Positions 9,058-17,744 of a stretch of 64,000 bases of DNA are shown in pieces. A program made the position numbers and the translations under genes. The DNA comes from Bacteroidales bacterium (GTDB taxonomy: Bacteria > Bacteroidota > Bacteroidia > Bacteroidales > F082), in the NCBI GenBank assembly GCA_017531225.1, contig JAFXLL010000002.1, forward strand, positions 29,285-93,284, given 5' to 3'. Every line of letters starts with the position of its first letter. Within the stretch, counting starts at the first letter, position 1. The notes beneath the pieces are model-generated. The model made no database searches. It saw only the letters and a list, made by a program, of their open reading frames with translations, and was not told the DNA's origin.

Positions 9058-10932
9058 ATGCTGTTTGAGAAATATGATATCATTGTAGTTGGTGCGGGGC
9101 ATGCTGGATGTGAAGCGGCCGCGGCAGGAGCCAATCTTGGTAACAAGGTTTTGCTCGTCACCATGGACATTAGGCTGTTTGCGTCGATGTCGTGCAATCC
9201 TGCTATGGGTGGCATTGCCAAGGGACAAATTGTCCGTGAGATTGATGCCTTGGGTGGTTGTTCGGGTGTAGTTTCTGATAAAACCATGATCCAGTTCCGC
9301 ATGTTGAACCGTTCCAAGGGTCCGGCTATGTGGAGTCCTCGCTGCCAAAGCGACAAGATGATGTTCTCAACCGAATGGCGTTCCATTTTGGAAAATACGC
9401 CGAATTTGGATTTTTGGCAAGATACCGTTGATGGGCTTTTGTTTGACGGTGACCGAGTTTGTGGCGTGCATACCTTTATGGGTGGCGATGTCTATTCAAA
9501 GACGGTCATCCTTACTAATGGCACCTTCTTGAATGGGTTGATTCATATTGGCGAAATGCATTTCTCTGGAGGTAGGATAGGGGAGGCCTCGAGCCATGGA
9601 ATCTCAGAACAGCTGAAAGATCGTGGATTTGAGGTTAAACGCTTGAAGACGGGGACGCCAATGCGTATTGATGGCCGTACCATCGACTTTAGTAAGCTTG
9701 TTGAGCAGCCAGGTGATGAGGAAATAATAGGCTTTTCCTATTTGCCACATGAGCCTATTTCTCATCAAAGAAGCTGCTATATTGCCCGTACCTCGCTCAA
9801 AGTACACGATATCCTGAGAAAAGGATTCAAGTATTCGCCTATGTTTGCCGGCAGAATCCATGGGGTTGGGCCGCGTTACTGTCCGAGTATCGAGGATAAA
9901 ATAGAACGTTTTTCTGACAAGGATTCACATCAATTGTTTGTGGAACCTGAAGGCTGGACAACACAAGAATACTACCTCAATGGATTTAGCTCGTCGTTGC
10001 CCGATTATATTCAATACGAAGCCTTACGTGCTATTGAAGGCTTTGAAAAGGCCAAGATTTTCCGTCCTGGATACGCTATAGAATACGATTACTTCCCACC
10101 GGTACAATTGCATCATTCGTTGGAGACAAGAGCTGTCCATGGCCTGTTTTTTGCTGGACAGATCAATGGTACCACTGGCTATGAAGAAGCGGCTTGTCAA
10201 GGATTGATGGCGGGCATTAACGCTCATTTGCTGATTCACGATGAGGATCCTTTGGTGCTTTCGCGTTCTGAAGCTTATATTGGCGTGTTGATCGATGACC
10301 TCATCACTAAAGGTGTTGACGAGCCTTATCGAATGTTTACCAGTAGAGCGGAGTACCGTATTTTGTTGCGTCAGGACAATGCCGACGCTCGTCTTACACC
10401 AAGGGCCTATCAATTGGGTTTGGCCACGGAAGCACGGTACCAACACTATCTGGAGAAAAAACGCATTGTTGATGAGATGATCGAATACTTGAATAATACA
10501 AGTGCCACTCCAGATGAAATCAACGGTTTCCTTGAGTCGCAAGGTACCTCTGCTATAGCACAGAGAGCTAAATTAGGCTATATCTTGTTACGTCCTCAGC
10601 TAAATCTGTTTGATATGATTGCCCATCTGCCATGGCTTACAGAGAAGTATAATTTGCAAGATCGTTTCACTCGGGAATGTGTTCAGGAAGCTGAAATCTT
10701 GATCAAATACGATGGGTATATTAACAAAGAATACGATTTGGCTGAGAAATTGAACCGACTGGATTACGTTAAACTACCCGTTGATTTTGATTATCATACG
10801 CTGACTTCACTGTCGTTTGAGGCTCGAGAAAAACTGAATCGATATCGCCCTGCGACCCTTGGCCAAGCCAGTCGAATCAGCGGCATATCACCGGCTGATA
10901 TTTCCGTATTAGCCATATTCTTAGGAAGATAG
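9058..10932 (+). CDS. mnmG: tRNA uridine-5-carboxymethylaminomethyl(34) synthesis enzyme MnmG
   Basis: A 624-residue FAD enzyme that, with MnmE, installs (carboxymethyl)aminomethyl groups on wobble uridine 34 of several tRNAs. The N-terminal dinucleotide fold is clear (DIIVVGAGHAGCEAAAAG), as are SCNPAMGGIAKGQIVREIDALGG and the middle-domain motif GTTGYEEAACQGL. The C-terminal helical domain that contacts MnmE ends normally (SRISGISPADISVLAIFL). The ATG at 9058 follows the parS-like site. mnmG is often near the replication origin in bacteria, which fits the two flanking sites. Confidence 0.96.
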   Translation: MLFEKYDIIVVGAGHAGCEAAAAGANLGNKVLLVTMDIRLFASMSCNPAMGGIAKGQIVREIDALGGCSGVVSDKTMIQFRMLNRSKGPAMWSPRCQSDKMMFSTEWRSILENTPNLDFWQDTVDGLLFDGDRVCGVHTFMGGDVYSKTVILTNGTFLNGLIHIGEMHFSGGRIGEASSHGISEQLKDRGFEVKRLKTGTPMRIDGRTIDFSKLVEQPGDEEIIGFSYLPHEPISHQRSCYIARTSLKVHDILRKGFKYSPMFAGRIHGVGPRYCPSIEDKIERFSDKDSHQLFVEPEGWTTQEYYLNGFSSSLPDYIQYEALRAIEGFEKAKIFRPGYAIEYDYFPPVQLHHSLETRAVHGLFFAGQINGTTGYEEAACQGLMAGINAHLLIHDEDPLVLSRSEAYIGVLIDDLITKGVDEPYRMFTSRAEYRILLRQDNADARLTPRAYQLGLATEARYQHYLEKKRIVDEMIEYLNNTSATPDEINGFLESQGTSAIAQRAKLGYILLRPQLNLFDMIAHLPWLTEKYNLQDRFTRECVQEAEILIKYDGYINKEYDLAEKLNRLDYVKLPVDFDYHTLTSLSFEAREKLNRYRPATLGQASRISGISPADISVLAIFLGR

Positions 10933-10938
10933 CTATTT

Positions 10939-10954
10939 TGTTTCACGTGAAAAC
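10939..10954. promoter_or_regulatory. parS-like site downstream of mnmG
   Basis: TGTTTCACGTGAAAAC keeps the CACGTG core and matches 14 of 16 bases of parS. It fills the mnmG-methyltransferase gap and sits about 1.9 kb from the other site. Confidence 0.5.
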
Positions 10955-10963
10955 ACAGATATT

Positions 10964-11836
10964 ATGAATACTTGTCCTTGGTGCGGAAATCCAACAAATC
11001 ACTCCTTTTTGAAGGTTAAGGATTATTTTTTAACCCAGGAAGAATTTGAGCTTTTTCAATGTGATCATTGTGGGTTAGTATTTACCGTTCCCCGTCCCGC
11101 ACCAGAAATAATAGGTAATTATTATAAATCGGATGAGTATTATAGCCACCAGCAAAACTCCAAAGGCTTTATCCCAAAAATTTATGAGCGTGTTAAATCC
11201 ATTAATCTGAGAGGCAAAGTTGCTATGGCAACTAGTGATATGGTCAAGAGCCGCTTGCTTGATATTGGTTGTGGAGTTGGTGATTTCTTATTGCAAGTCA
11301 ATAAGTTAGGATGGGAAGTAATGGGTATTGAGCCTTCAGAACAAGCCGCAAATATCGCTCAATCTCGCCTTGGTTTTACTCCCTTGAAACCTACAGATTA
11401 CGAAAAATTACCAGATCAATCATTCGATGTGATTACGATGTGGCATGTCCTGGAACACGTAGATGATCTGAAATCTCAGACAAAAGAATTGAAGCGTTTG
11501 TTAAGGCCTGGCGGACGCCTGGTAATCGCTCTTCCTAACTACCAATCGTTTGATTGTCAATACTATAATGATAAGTGGGCGGCATGGGATGTACCGCGTC
11601 ATCTGAATCACTTCACTCAGGATTGTTTACAAGGTATTTTGAATGCAAATGACTTCAAATACCTTGATACTCAACGTCTTATTTGGGATGCTTACTATAT
11701 TTCATTTTTGAGTGAAAAATACCTTGGCCATAGCTTTCCTTTGATCCGTGGCGCTTGGGTGGGCCTAAAATCGAATTGTAAAGCTCGTCGCTCGGGTATG
11801 TATTCAAGTTTAGTGTATCGTTATGAGAAGCAATAG
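10964..11836 (+). CDS. Class I SAM-dependent methyltransferase with N-terminal zinc finger
   Basis: 290 residues. The N-terminus carries two CxxC pairs (CPWC and CDHC) that look like a zinc ribbon. SAM-binding motif I, LLDIGCGVGDFL, is at about 97-108, followed by VMGIEPS, DVITMWHVLEHV and LRPGGRLVIALPN, the signature of the Methyltransf_23/UbiE-like group. The substrate cannot be read from the sequence; relatives act on sugars, lipids or small molecules. It overlaps the histidine kinase start by 14 bases, so the two are probably co-expressed. Confidence 0.8.
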   Translation: MNTCPWCGNPTNHSFLKVKDYFLTQEEFELFQCDHCGLVFTVPRPAPEIIGNYYKSDEYYSHQQNSKGFIPKIYERVKSINLRGKVAMATSDMVKSRLLDIGCGVGDFLLQVNKLGWEVMGIEPSEQAANIAQSRLGFTPLKPTDYEKLPDQSFDVITMWHVLEHVDDLKSQTKELKRLLRPGGRLVIALPNYQSFDCQYYNDKWAAWDVPRHLNHFTQDCLQGILNANDFKYLDTQRLIWDAYYISFLSEKYLGHSFPLIRGAWVGLKSNCKARRSGMYSSLVYRYEKQ

Positions 11837-14800
11837 AAAGATTAGAACTCATCTTATCTCTTGGATTCTGTGTGTGATTTTTATCATGCTCGGATCCATT
11901 TTGGTTTTTCATTTCTTTTCGCTTTCACGTTCGTCGCATCAACTTTTTTCGAAACATCTTCAAAAAGTCGTTTATCAACAGGATAATGAATTGCATCAAG
12001 CCCAAACAGATTTGTTGTATTCCTTCGATCAGTTGAACTATTCCACAGGCTTTACCTCGCTGAGTTATCAGTTTCCTTCCTCCGTTGGTGTTTATGTCTT
12101 CTACAAGGACTCATTGGTTTACTGGAACAACAATTTGATTGAGCCTAAACTATTGCGCAAACGTGTTGACCTTGGCAACGATACCATCATCAATTTGAAT
12201 ATCGGTGATTTTTTGATTACCTCTGATGACTATGGAGCTTATTCATTCTATCTGTTTTCTTTGCTGAATACAACATATCCGATTGAAAACGAGTACTTTG
12301 TGAATAAGTTACAGCCCATGTTCGGCAAACACAATGTCACCTTTAGTGGCGTTCAAACGGATGACTGTTGCCCAGTTTATTCCCGCTCAGGCAAGCTGCT
12401 TTCGTATTGTAACATCAGCTTTCCTACGACCTGGAACTCCTCAAATCTCGCCTTTTTAATAGTTTGTGCCTGCCTGATGCTGCTTTGTGCCTACCTGTTG
12501 GTGGCTCGCTATTTTACTTCCAGTCTACATCAGAAATCCTTTGCCTGGTTGCGTAAAAAGCCTATACTCACCTTGGTTCTTTTGTCGATCGTGGTTTTGG
12601 CGCTGTCCTTCATAGCTTTCAGGGAGATATTTCGTTATGGGTTTACTCAAGGTTTTTTGATTCCTTCGGCGATGCGGATGGACTATTGCTTTTTGGCCTT
12701 GTTTGTCGGCCTATTGTTCATTGTCACTTATTCCATGATGGTTCGCTGGCTCTTGAAGCCTCTGATGCAAAAACGGAACGAGTTTTTGGTGATAGTAGCT
12801 CAGTTTGTGCTTTGGGGAATTATGCTCACCGTCTTGTACAACAAAGAATACACGCGTTTCGAAAACAATCAGATCCGGACCTTGGCGGAGGAACTCTCTT
12901 TCGAAAGGGATCAAGACTTTGAACAGTCCTATCAGCAGTTTCTTTTTGATGTTCAGCACGACTCAACATTTAATGCCATGGCTTTCTCCGACAATATCAT
13001 GGAGGAAGTGTTGGTAGATTACATGCGTAGTTTCCTTCTTGATTCCGTGATGAGCCAATACAATGTGGCTTCGGCCATCTGCTCGCCAGATCAAGAATTG
13101 GTCGTACAACCATACGATATCCTGACCGATTGCAATGCGTATTTCAATGACAAAATCCAAGAAAACCATGGCGTGAGTCTCGGTGACGGTCTCTATTACG
13201 TGGATTACAACTCCCTTGACCCCAATTACATGGCCATCTTCACTATCGAATCGGATGACGATCCTTTGTCGCAACGGATGCTTTACCTGGAGTTTACAAA
13301 ACCCGTCACCCCACGAGGCTTTGGATTGTCCAAGATGCTTCAGCATGACCATAACGCCTTGCTGCTGCGCTCATCGGTGGCTTGTTATCGGGACAGTCTC
13401 TTAGTTTATAAGTACGGTTCTTACATCTATCCAAATTACTTGGCCGACTTCAAGCACCCGGTCAATGAATTCAGCTATGGTAGGAAGCTGAAGCACTATG
13501 TATACCAGGTTGAGGATACCAATAAAGTGCTTGCCATTAGCACCGACCGGCGTACTTGGATGGAAATGACCGCTCCTTTTGTGGTGTTTTTCTTCTTCCT
13601 CTTGGTTTTATACCTGTTGGTCTATTTCGTAGGCGGGGTGATGCGCAGCAATCCCTCGGCACGAAACCTGAGCAGTCGTTTCCAGATGCTCGTGCTAGTG
13701 GCTTTGGGCATTTCATTCTTGTTGGTTGGCCCTATTTCCGTGATATATCTGCGTAGTCTTTACACCCAAAAAGCCAATGAAACCCATTTTGACCGAACCC
13801 GCACGCTTTCGCTCGACATCACAGGCGAGGTTGACTTTTCATTTATGAAACAGCCCGGTTTTAAGCTGATGCTTGACGATGTCTTGAGACGTTATTCTGA
13901 GACGTTTTTCACCGATATCAACGTGTACGATGTCAATGGCAAACTGTTCGCTACGACCACACCTGAAATCATAGAGCTACAGCTGCAATCGTCGCTGATG
14001 AATGCCGAGGCCTATCATAACTTGCAAGGCGAAAAGGCGTTGTACTACATCCACAATGAAAAAGTGGGCAATGCGGTGTACCAGTCCTCCTATATTGCCA
14101 TTCAAGATATTGGCGGTAAGACGTTGGCTTATCTCAACTTGCCTTATTTTTCAAGCCAATCCGACTTGGAGACGGAGATCCTCTACTACGTTTTGACCTA
14201 TATCAACATCATCTTGTTGATCATCTTTGGTTTCCTGCCTGTTGTGCTGATCATCACACGCCGTGTAACCGATCCTTTGGTGCGTTTGCAGGAGAAGATG
14301 CGACTGGTCGACATCAACAAGTCGAACGAGAAATTGGAGTGGAAGAGCAAGGACGAAATAGGCGCTCTGATTGACCAATACAATCAACTGATTGAAGAGC
14401 TTGAAAAGAGTGCCGCTGAGCTGAAACGCACTACTACGGAATCGGCTTGGCGAGGTGTTGCCCGACAGGTGGCGCATGAGATCAAGAACTCACTTACTCC
14501 GATGCGACTCAGTGTGCAGATGTTGCAACACAACATCGAAAACGGACAAGTGACTCCTGAACAAATGCAGCGTACCGCCAACACTTTGATTGAACAGATT
14601 GACGCTCTTTCTGACATTGCGTCCTCATTCTCTCGCTATGCCAAATTACCCGAGAACCATCCGCAGCCTTTGGATTTGGCTGAGCTTGTCGGAAACGTGG
14701 TGAATCTGTACAACAACATCGAAAACATCACATTCAATTACCAGGTGGAACCTGAAACGGACTTTACTTTCAATGGCGACAAGACCAACCTGAACAGTGC

Positions 14801-15101
14801 GGTCGGCAACCTTGTCAAGAACGCCGTGCAGGCCATCGGAAACAAGCCTGATGGCAGGATAGACGTGACGCTTCAATCCACCGAAGAATCAGTCGTCATT
14901 GCCGTTAAGGATAATGGTAAAGGCATCAAGGAAGAAGACAAGAAAATGATCTTTGTGCCCAATTTCACCACTAAGACAGGCGGTTCGGGCGTGGGTCTCT
15001 CGTTGACCTACAACATCGTCCAACTGGCCGGTGGAACGATTTCGTTTGATAGTCAGGAAGGGGAGGGGGCCGTGTTTGTGATAGATCTTCCTAAGGGTTG
15101 A
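11823..15101 (+). CDS. NtrY-like membrane sensor histidine kinase
   Basis: A 1092-residue sensor kinase. It has a transmembrane segment near residues 12-32 and several more at about 215-345, a large sensor region, further segments near 585-605, 625-645 and 795-820, a HAMP linker (about 820-870), then the kinase core. The H-box VAHEIKNSLTPMRLS holds the phospho-accepting His at about 884. The N-box is LNSAVGNLVKNAVQAI, and the G-boxes are DNGKGI and GGSGVGLSLTYNI. NPxxF-like ATP-lid features are also seen. The order resembles NtrY. No response regulator is adjacent, so its partner is unknown. The unusually long N-terminal half suggests detection of an envelope signal. Confidence 0.88.
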   Translation: MRSNRKIRTHLISWILCVIFIMLGSILVFHFFSLSRSSHQLFSKHLQKVVYQQDNELHQAQTDLLYSFDQLNYSTGFTSLSYQFPSSVGVYVFYKDSLVYWNNNLIEPKLLRKRVDLGNDTIINLNIGDFLITSDDYGAYSFYLFSLLNTTYPIENEYFVNKLQPMFGKHNVTFSGVQTDDCCPVYSRSGKLLSYCNISFPTTWNSSNLAFLIVCACLMLLCAYLLVARYFTSSLHQKSFAWLRKKPILTLVLLSIVVLALSFIAFREIFRYGFTQGFLIPSAMRMDYCFLALFVGLLFIVTYSMMVRWLLKPLMQKRNEFLVIVAQFVLWGIMLTVLYNKEYTRFENNQIRTLAEELSFERDQDFEQSYQQFLFDVQHDSTFNAMAFSDNIMEEVLVDYMRSFLLDSVMSQYNVASAICSPDQELVVQPYDILTDCNAYFNDKIQENHGVSLGDGLYYVDYNSLDPNYMAIFTIESDDDPLSQRMLYLEFTKPVTPRGFGLSKMLQHDHNALLLRSSVACYRDSLLVYKYGSYIYPNYLADFKHPVNEFSYGRKLKHYVYQVEDTNKVLAISTDRRTWMEMTAPFVVFFFFLLVLYLLVYFVGGVMRSNPSARNLSSRFQMLVLVALGISFLLVGPISVIYLRSLYTQKANETHFDRTRTLSLDITGEVDFSFMKQPGFKLMLDDVLRRYSETFFTDINVYDVNGKLFATTTPEIIELQLQSSLMNAEAYHNLQGEKALYYIHNEKVGNAVYQSSYIAIQDIGGKTLAYLNLPYFSSQSDLETEILYYVLTYINIILLIIFGFLPVVLIITRRVTDPLVRLQEKMRLVDINKSNEKLEWKSKDEIGALIDQYNQLIEELEKSAAELKRTTTESAWRGVARQVAHEIKNSLTPMRLSVQMLQHNIENGQVTPEQMQRTANTLIEQIDALSDIASSFSRYAKLPENHPQPLDLAELVGNVVNLYNNIENITFNYQVEPETDFTFNGDKTNLNSAVGNLVKNAVQAIGNKPDGRIDVTLQSTEESVVIAVKDNGKGIKEEDKKMIFVPNFTTKTGGSGVGLSLTYNIVQLAGGTISFDSQEGEGAVFVIDLPKG

Positions 15102-15133
15102 TAAAACGCCTTCCAAAATTCAAATAAAAGAAC

Positions 15134-15141
15134 TATTTTTG
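15134..15141 (+). promoter_or_regulatory. -7 box (TATTTTTG) for the flippase gene
   Basis: TATTTTTG lies 15 bases before the ATG at 15157. An in-frame TTG at 15139 is inside this box and is therefore rejected as a start. Confidence 0.5.
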
Positions 15142-15156
15142 CGTTTTTATACGGAT

Positions 15157-16656
15157 ATGGCAGAAAACAATAGATTAGGATCATTGGCGAAGCAAACCGC
15201 CATTTATGGCTTGAGCAGCATCATCGGCAGGTTCTTGAACTACCTGCTGGTGCCCCTTTATACCTACAAAATCGCCGCTGAGTCAGGCGGCTATGGAATT
15301 GTCACCAATCTCTATGCCTACACAGCTTTGCTCTTGGTGATTCTGACCTTCGGCATGGAAACCACCTTCTTCCGCTTCTCCAACAAAGAGGGTGCGGATC
15401 CCAACAGGGCTTTCTCCACTTCAAGCCTGGCTGTAGGTTTTGTTTCGTTGGTGTTTGTGATTTTGGTGAGTGTCTTTTTGGGACCCATCTCCAAGGTGTT
15501 GCACTACGCCGATCATCCTGAATACGTGGAAATCATGTCCATTGTTGTGGCTCTGGATGCTTTTCAGGCCATTTTGTTTGCCCGCCTGCGCTATGAGAAC
15601 AAAGCCATCAAGTTCGCCACACTGAAGCTGCTGTTCATCTTCCTCAATATTGGGTTGAACCTATTTATTTTCCTGGTTGCCCCAGGTTTGAAGGAAAGCC
15701 ATCCGGCCTTGATGGGCTGGTACGAAAACAGCTATCAGGTCGGTTATATCTTTATCGTCAACCTCATCTGCACGGGATTGATCACACTTGGCTTCATCCC
15801 TGAAATCAAGAAATTGCGGTACGGCATCGATCGCAACATGTTGAAGGAGATGCTGCGCTATACCTGGCCTTTGCTGTTGTTGGGACTGGCCGGCATTCTC
15901 AATCAGGTTGCGGATAAGATATGCTACCGTTTTATCGTACCTGGAGAGGAAGGCGATGTGCAGTTGGGCATCTACGGCGCTTGTGTGAAGATTGCCATGA
16001 TTATGGCCATGATCACCCAAGCCTTCCGTTATGCCTACGAGCCTTTCGTGTTTGGCGGCAAGCGTGACAAGGCCGACAAGGAGACCCAAGCCAAGGTGAT
16101 GAAATACTTCATTATCTTCACGCTATTGGCGTTCCTTGCCGTGGTGATGTACATGCCCATCCTCAAATACATCATCAAGAGCGACTATTGGGAGGGCTTG
16201 CGTGTGGTGCCCATTGTGATGATGGCCGAGATCTTCATGGGCATCTATTTCAACCTCTCATTCTGGTATAAGCTCATTGATGAGACTTGGTGGGGAGCCA
16301 TTTTCAGCGCCATCGGCTGTGTGGTTTTGCTGGCCATCAACTTCATCTTTGTGCCAAAATACGGCTATATGGCTTGCGCGTGGGGTGGTTTCGCCGGTTA
16401 CGGCACCTGCATGGTGCTTTCCTATCTCGTCGGCCAGAAAAAAGCTCCGATACCATACAATTTGAAATCTGCTTTCCTTTATTTCGTCGTGGCTATGGTG
16501 CTTTATTATACCCAAAAATATATCCACATCGATAGCACCGTGTGGACCTTGGTAGTAAACACAGGTCTGTTGCTGCTTTTCTTTGCCTTCATCTGCTGGA
16601 AGGAAAAGGATTTGGTAAATGCGGTGATGAGGGCGGTGAAGAAGATAAAAGAGTAA
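15157..16656 (+). CDS. Polysaccharide flippase (Wzx/MOP superfamily)
   Basis: 499 residues from MAENNRLGSLAKQ, with about 14 transmembrane segments and the N-terminal pattern LAKQTAIYGLSSIIGRFLNYLLVPLYT typical of polysaccharide-biosynthesis flippases (RfbX/MATE-like). Such proteins move lipid-linked sugars across the inner membrane; whether this one serves O-antigen, capsule or peptidoglycan precursors is not visible. In related genomes I recall this gene being close to dut, so the 2.6 kb between them here looks like an insertion. Confidence 0.85.
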   Translation: MAENNRLGSLAKQTAIYGLSSIIGRFLNYLLVPLYTYKIAAESGGYGIVTNLYAYTALLLVILTFGMETTFFRFSNKEGADPNRAFSTSSLAVGFVSLVFVILVSVFLGPISKVLHYADHPEYVEIMSIVVALDAFQAILFARLRYENKAIKFATLKLLFIFLNIGLNLFIFLVAPGLKESHPALMGWYENSYQVGYIFIVNLICTGLITLGFIPEIKKLRYGIDRNMLKEMLRYTWPLLLLGLAGILNQVADKICYRFIVPGEEGDVQLGIYGACVKIAMIMAMITQAFRYAYEPFVFGGKRDKADKETQAKVMKYFIIFTLLAFLAVVMYMPILKYIIKSDYWEGLRVVPIVMMAEIFMGIYFNLSFWYKLIDETWWGAIFSAIGCVVLLAINFIFVPKYGYMACAWGGFAGYGTCMVLSYLVGQKKAPIPYNLKSAFLYFVVAMVLYYTQKYIHIDSTVWTLVVNTGLLLLFFAFICWKEKDLVNAVMRAVKKIKE

Positions 16657-16805
16657 TCTCCAAGTACGCAGGTGCGGGTTTGATTCCCGTTACTCCTTTC
16701 CGCAAGGAGCTGCTCTCCAACCCCGACTACCAAGCCCGGGTGGCCACCCGCGTGGAAGAAAAACGCCAAAAAGACGCCAAACGCCGCAAGAAATAATAAA
16801 ATTTG
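16657..16805 (+). other. Intergenic stretch with a coding-like fragment and tRNA-like T-arm
   Basis: No complete gene. The first 50 bases contain a T-arm-like hairpin (GCGGG-TTTGATT-CCCGT) followed by TTACTCC, with a GAGTAA at the flippase stop that could pair with it; the T-loop has T instead of the invariant C56, so at most this is a decayed tRNA piece. In frame through it runs a lysine/arginine-rich peptide ending KRQKDAKRRKK (stop at 16794-16796) with no good start codon, probably the remnant of a lost gene's 3' end. Confidence 0.3.
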
Positions 16806-16941
16806 TATCTTTGTCTCCAGTATTAACCGGAGCGAATCCAGCTCGCGAGCGAATGGAAGAGGCCGATCCCTGAGATAGGCACAAGCAGTGTTGGTGTCTC
16901 GCCGTGGAGATGAGGTTCCTCATCCTTTGAAGTCGTTCAAG
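16806..16941 (+). repeat. Leader-like repeat, copy 1 (with promoter -7 box)
   Basis: TATCTTTG (16806-16813) is followed at once by about 130 bases that recur, roughly 85-90% identical, at 19036-19167. Shared structure: a palindromic GCTCGCGAGC; a GAGA...CAC/GTG...TCTC hairpin; and a perfect GATGAGG/CCTCATC hairpin with a 2-base apex. The copy starts at a promoter and ends just before a secreted-protein gene, so it is most simply a transcribed 5' leader. I do not recognise it as a named RNA family. Confidence 0.55.
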
Positions 16942-16964
16942 GCGGTTGGATGAGCTCATAGACC

Positions 16965-17459
16965 ATGATAGAAGTTATGCGCTGTAACAACGTTTTACTA
17001 AGTAGAATCCAAATCGTTTTCATTGCGGCTTTCCTATGGGGCCTGGTCTTTCCTTTTGCAGCTGTCGGACAAGAAGCTTCAAATGGAATAAAACTACCAC
17101 CTGTCTACCAAGCTAAACTTGATGTCTTTTTGGCTAACAACAACGTAATGAAAAACAGTAATGCCAAAACCTTTACTATAAACTTTGTTGAAAAAGAAAT
17201 GGAAACTGACTGGCAAATTAGTAAAGAAAATCAGCTTTTGTTTATCTGGCATAGTGTTTACAAACAAGTGACAGACCAAGATTTATACAATGGAAAAGAT
17301 GGAGATCAAAAAATAGCTGAAGATTTTAATAATAAAGGTATAAGTATTAGAATAAGAGTGTGTGGACAAAAATATAGAGATAGAATTACAGCTTATATGA
17401 ATCAAATGTCTGCTGATGCCGATAGAAGGATTGCTGATGCCGATAGAAATATTATGTAA
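16965..17459 (+). CDS. Hypothetical secreted protein (5' part of a gene split by an in-frame stop)
   Basis: 164 residues starting MIEVMRCNN (or at the second ATG, 16977). A hydrophobic stretch IVFIAAFLWGLVFPFAAVG gives a signal peptide. The rest is Lys/Asn-rich with no recognised family and ends with a short duplicated ADADR motif. The stop TAA at 17457-17459 is followed in the same frame by eight sense codons and then the next reading frame, so the two probably formed one protein of about 239 residues. The base composition is clearly more AT-rich than the flanking housekeeping genes. Confidence 0.55.
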   Translation: MIEVMRCNNVLLSRIQIVFIAAFLWGLVFPFAAVGQEASNGIKLPPVYQAKLDVFLANNNVMKNSNAKTFTINFVEKEMETDWQISKENQLLFIWHSVYKQVTDQDLYNGKDGDQKIAEDFNNKGISIRIRVCGQKYRDRITAYMNQMSADADRRIADADRNIM

Positions 17460-17483
17460 AAAGACACACTCGGATTAAAAGAA

Positions 17484-17684
17484 ATGTCAGAGTTTTACGC
17501 CCTATATATTAGAAACCCCAATAATGTCAAAAAAGAAGAGATTGAGAGATCAAAAGAGCTGTTAAAATGGGTAATTCCTGATTGTAAAAAATCCGGAATT
17601 GACTACCGAGCTATCCTTCTCAAAGAAACAGGAGACGGGAAAAAAGTAGATGCGATTCTGAAATTCTACGGAATAGCATACTAA
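17484..17684 (+). CDS. Hypothetical small protein (3' part of the split gene)
   Basis: 66 residues (MSEFYALYIRNPN onward), in the same frame as the preceding gene and separated from it by one stop codon and eight codons. A piece of this sequence (PNNV-K-EEIERSK) recurs in the decayed copy at 19231-19280 directly joined to the signal-peptide region. This supports one ancestral gene. Either the stop is a recent nonsense change, or two coupled genes arose from one. No known family. Confidence 0.5.
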   Translation: MSEFYALYIRNPNNVKKEEIERSKELLKWVIPDCKKSGIDYRAILLKETGDGKKVDAILKFYGIAY

Positions 17685-17696
17685 ACCACCAACAAG

Positions 17697-17735
17697 AATT
17701 CCTCCTGCCGCGATGGTGGGAGGAATTTCTGTTGT
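17697..17735. terminator. Stem-loop between convergent genes, probable bidirectional terminator
   Basis: AATTCCTCC (17697-17705) and GGAGGAATT (17719-17727) form a perfect 9-bp stem with a 13-base loop, followed on the plus strand by TTCTGTTGTT. It sits between the end of the split gene and the end of the leftward ATPase gene. Confidence 0.6.
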
Positions 17736-17744
17736 TACGTGGGT

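Noticed and set aside
17411-17455. ADADR tandem motif as a repeat domain
   Set aside because: Only two 18-bp copies next to the stop codon; too little to call a domain.
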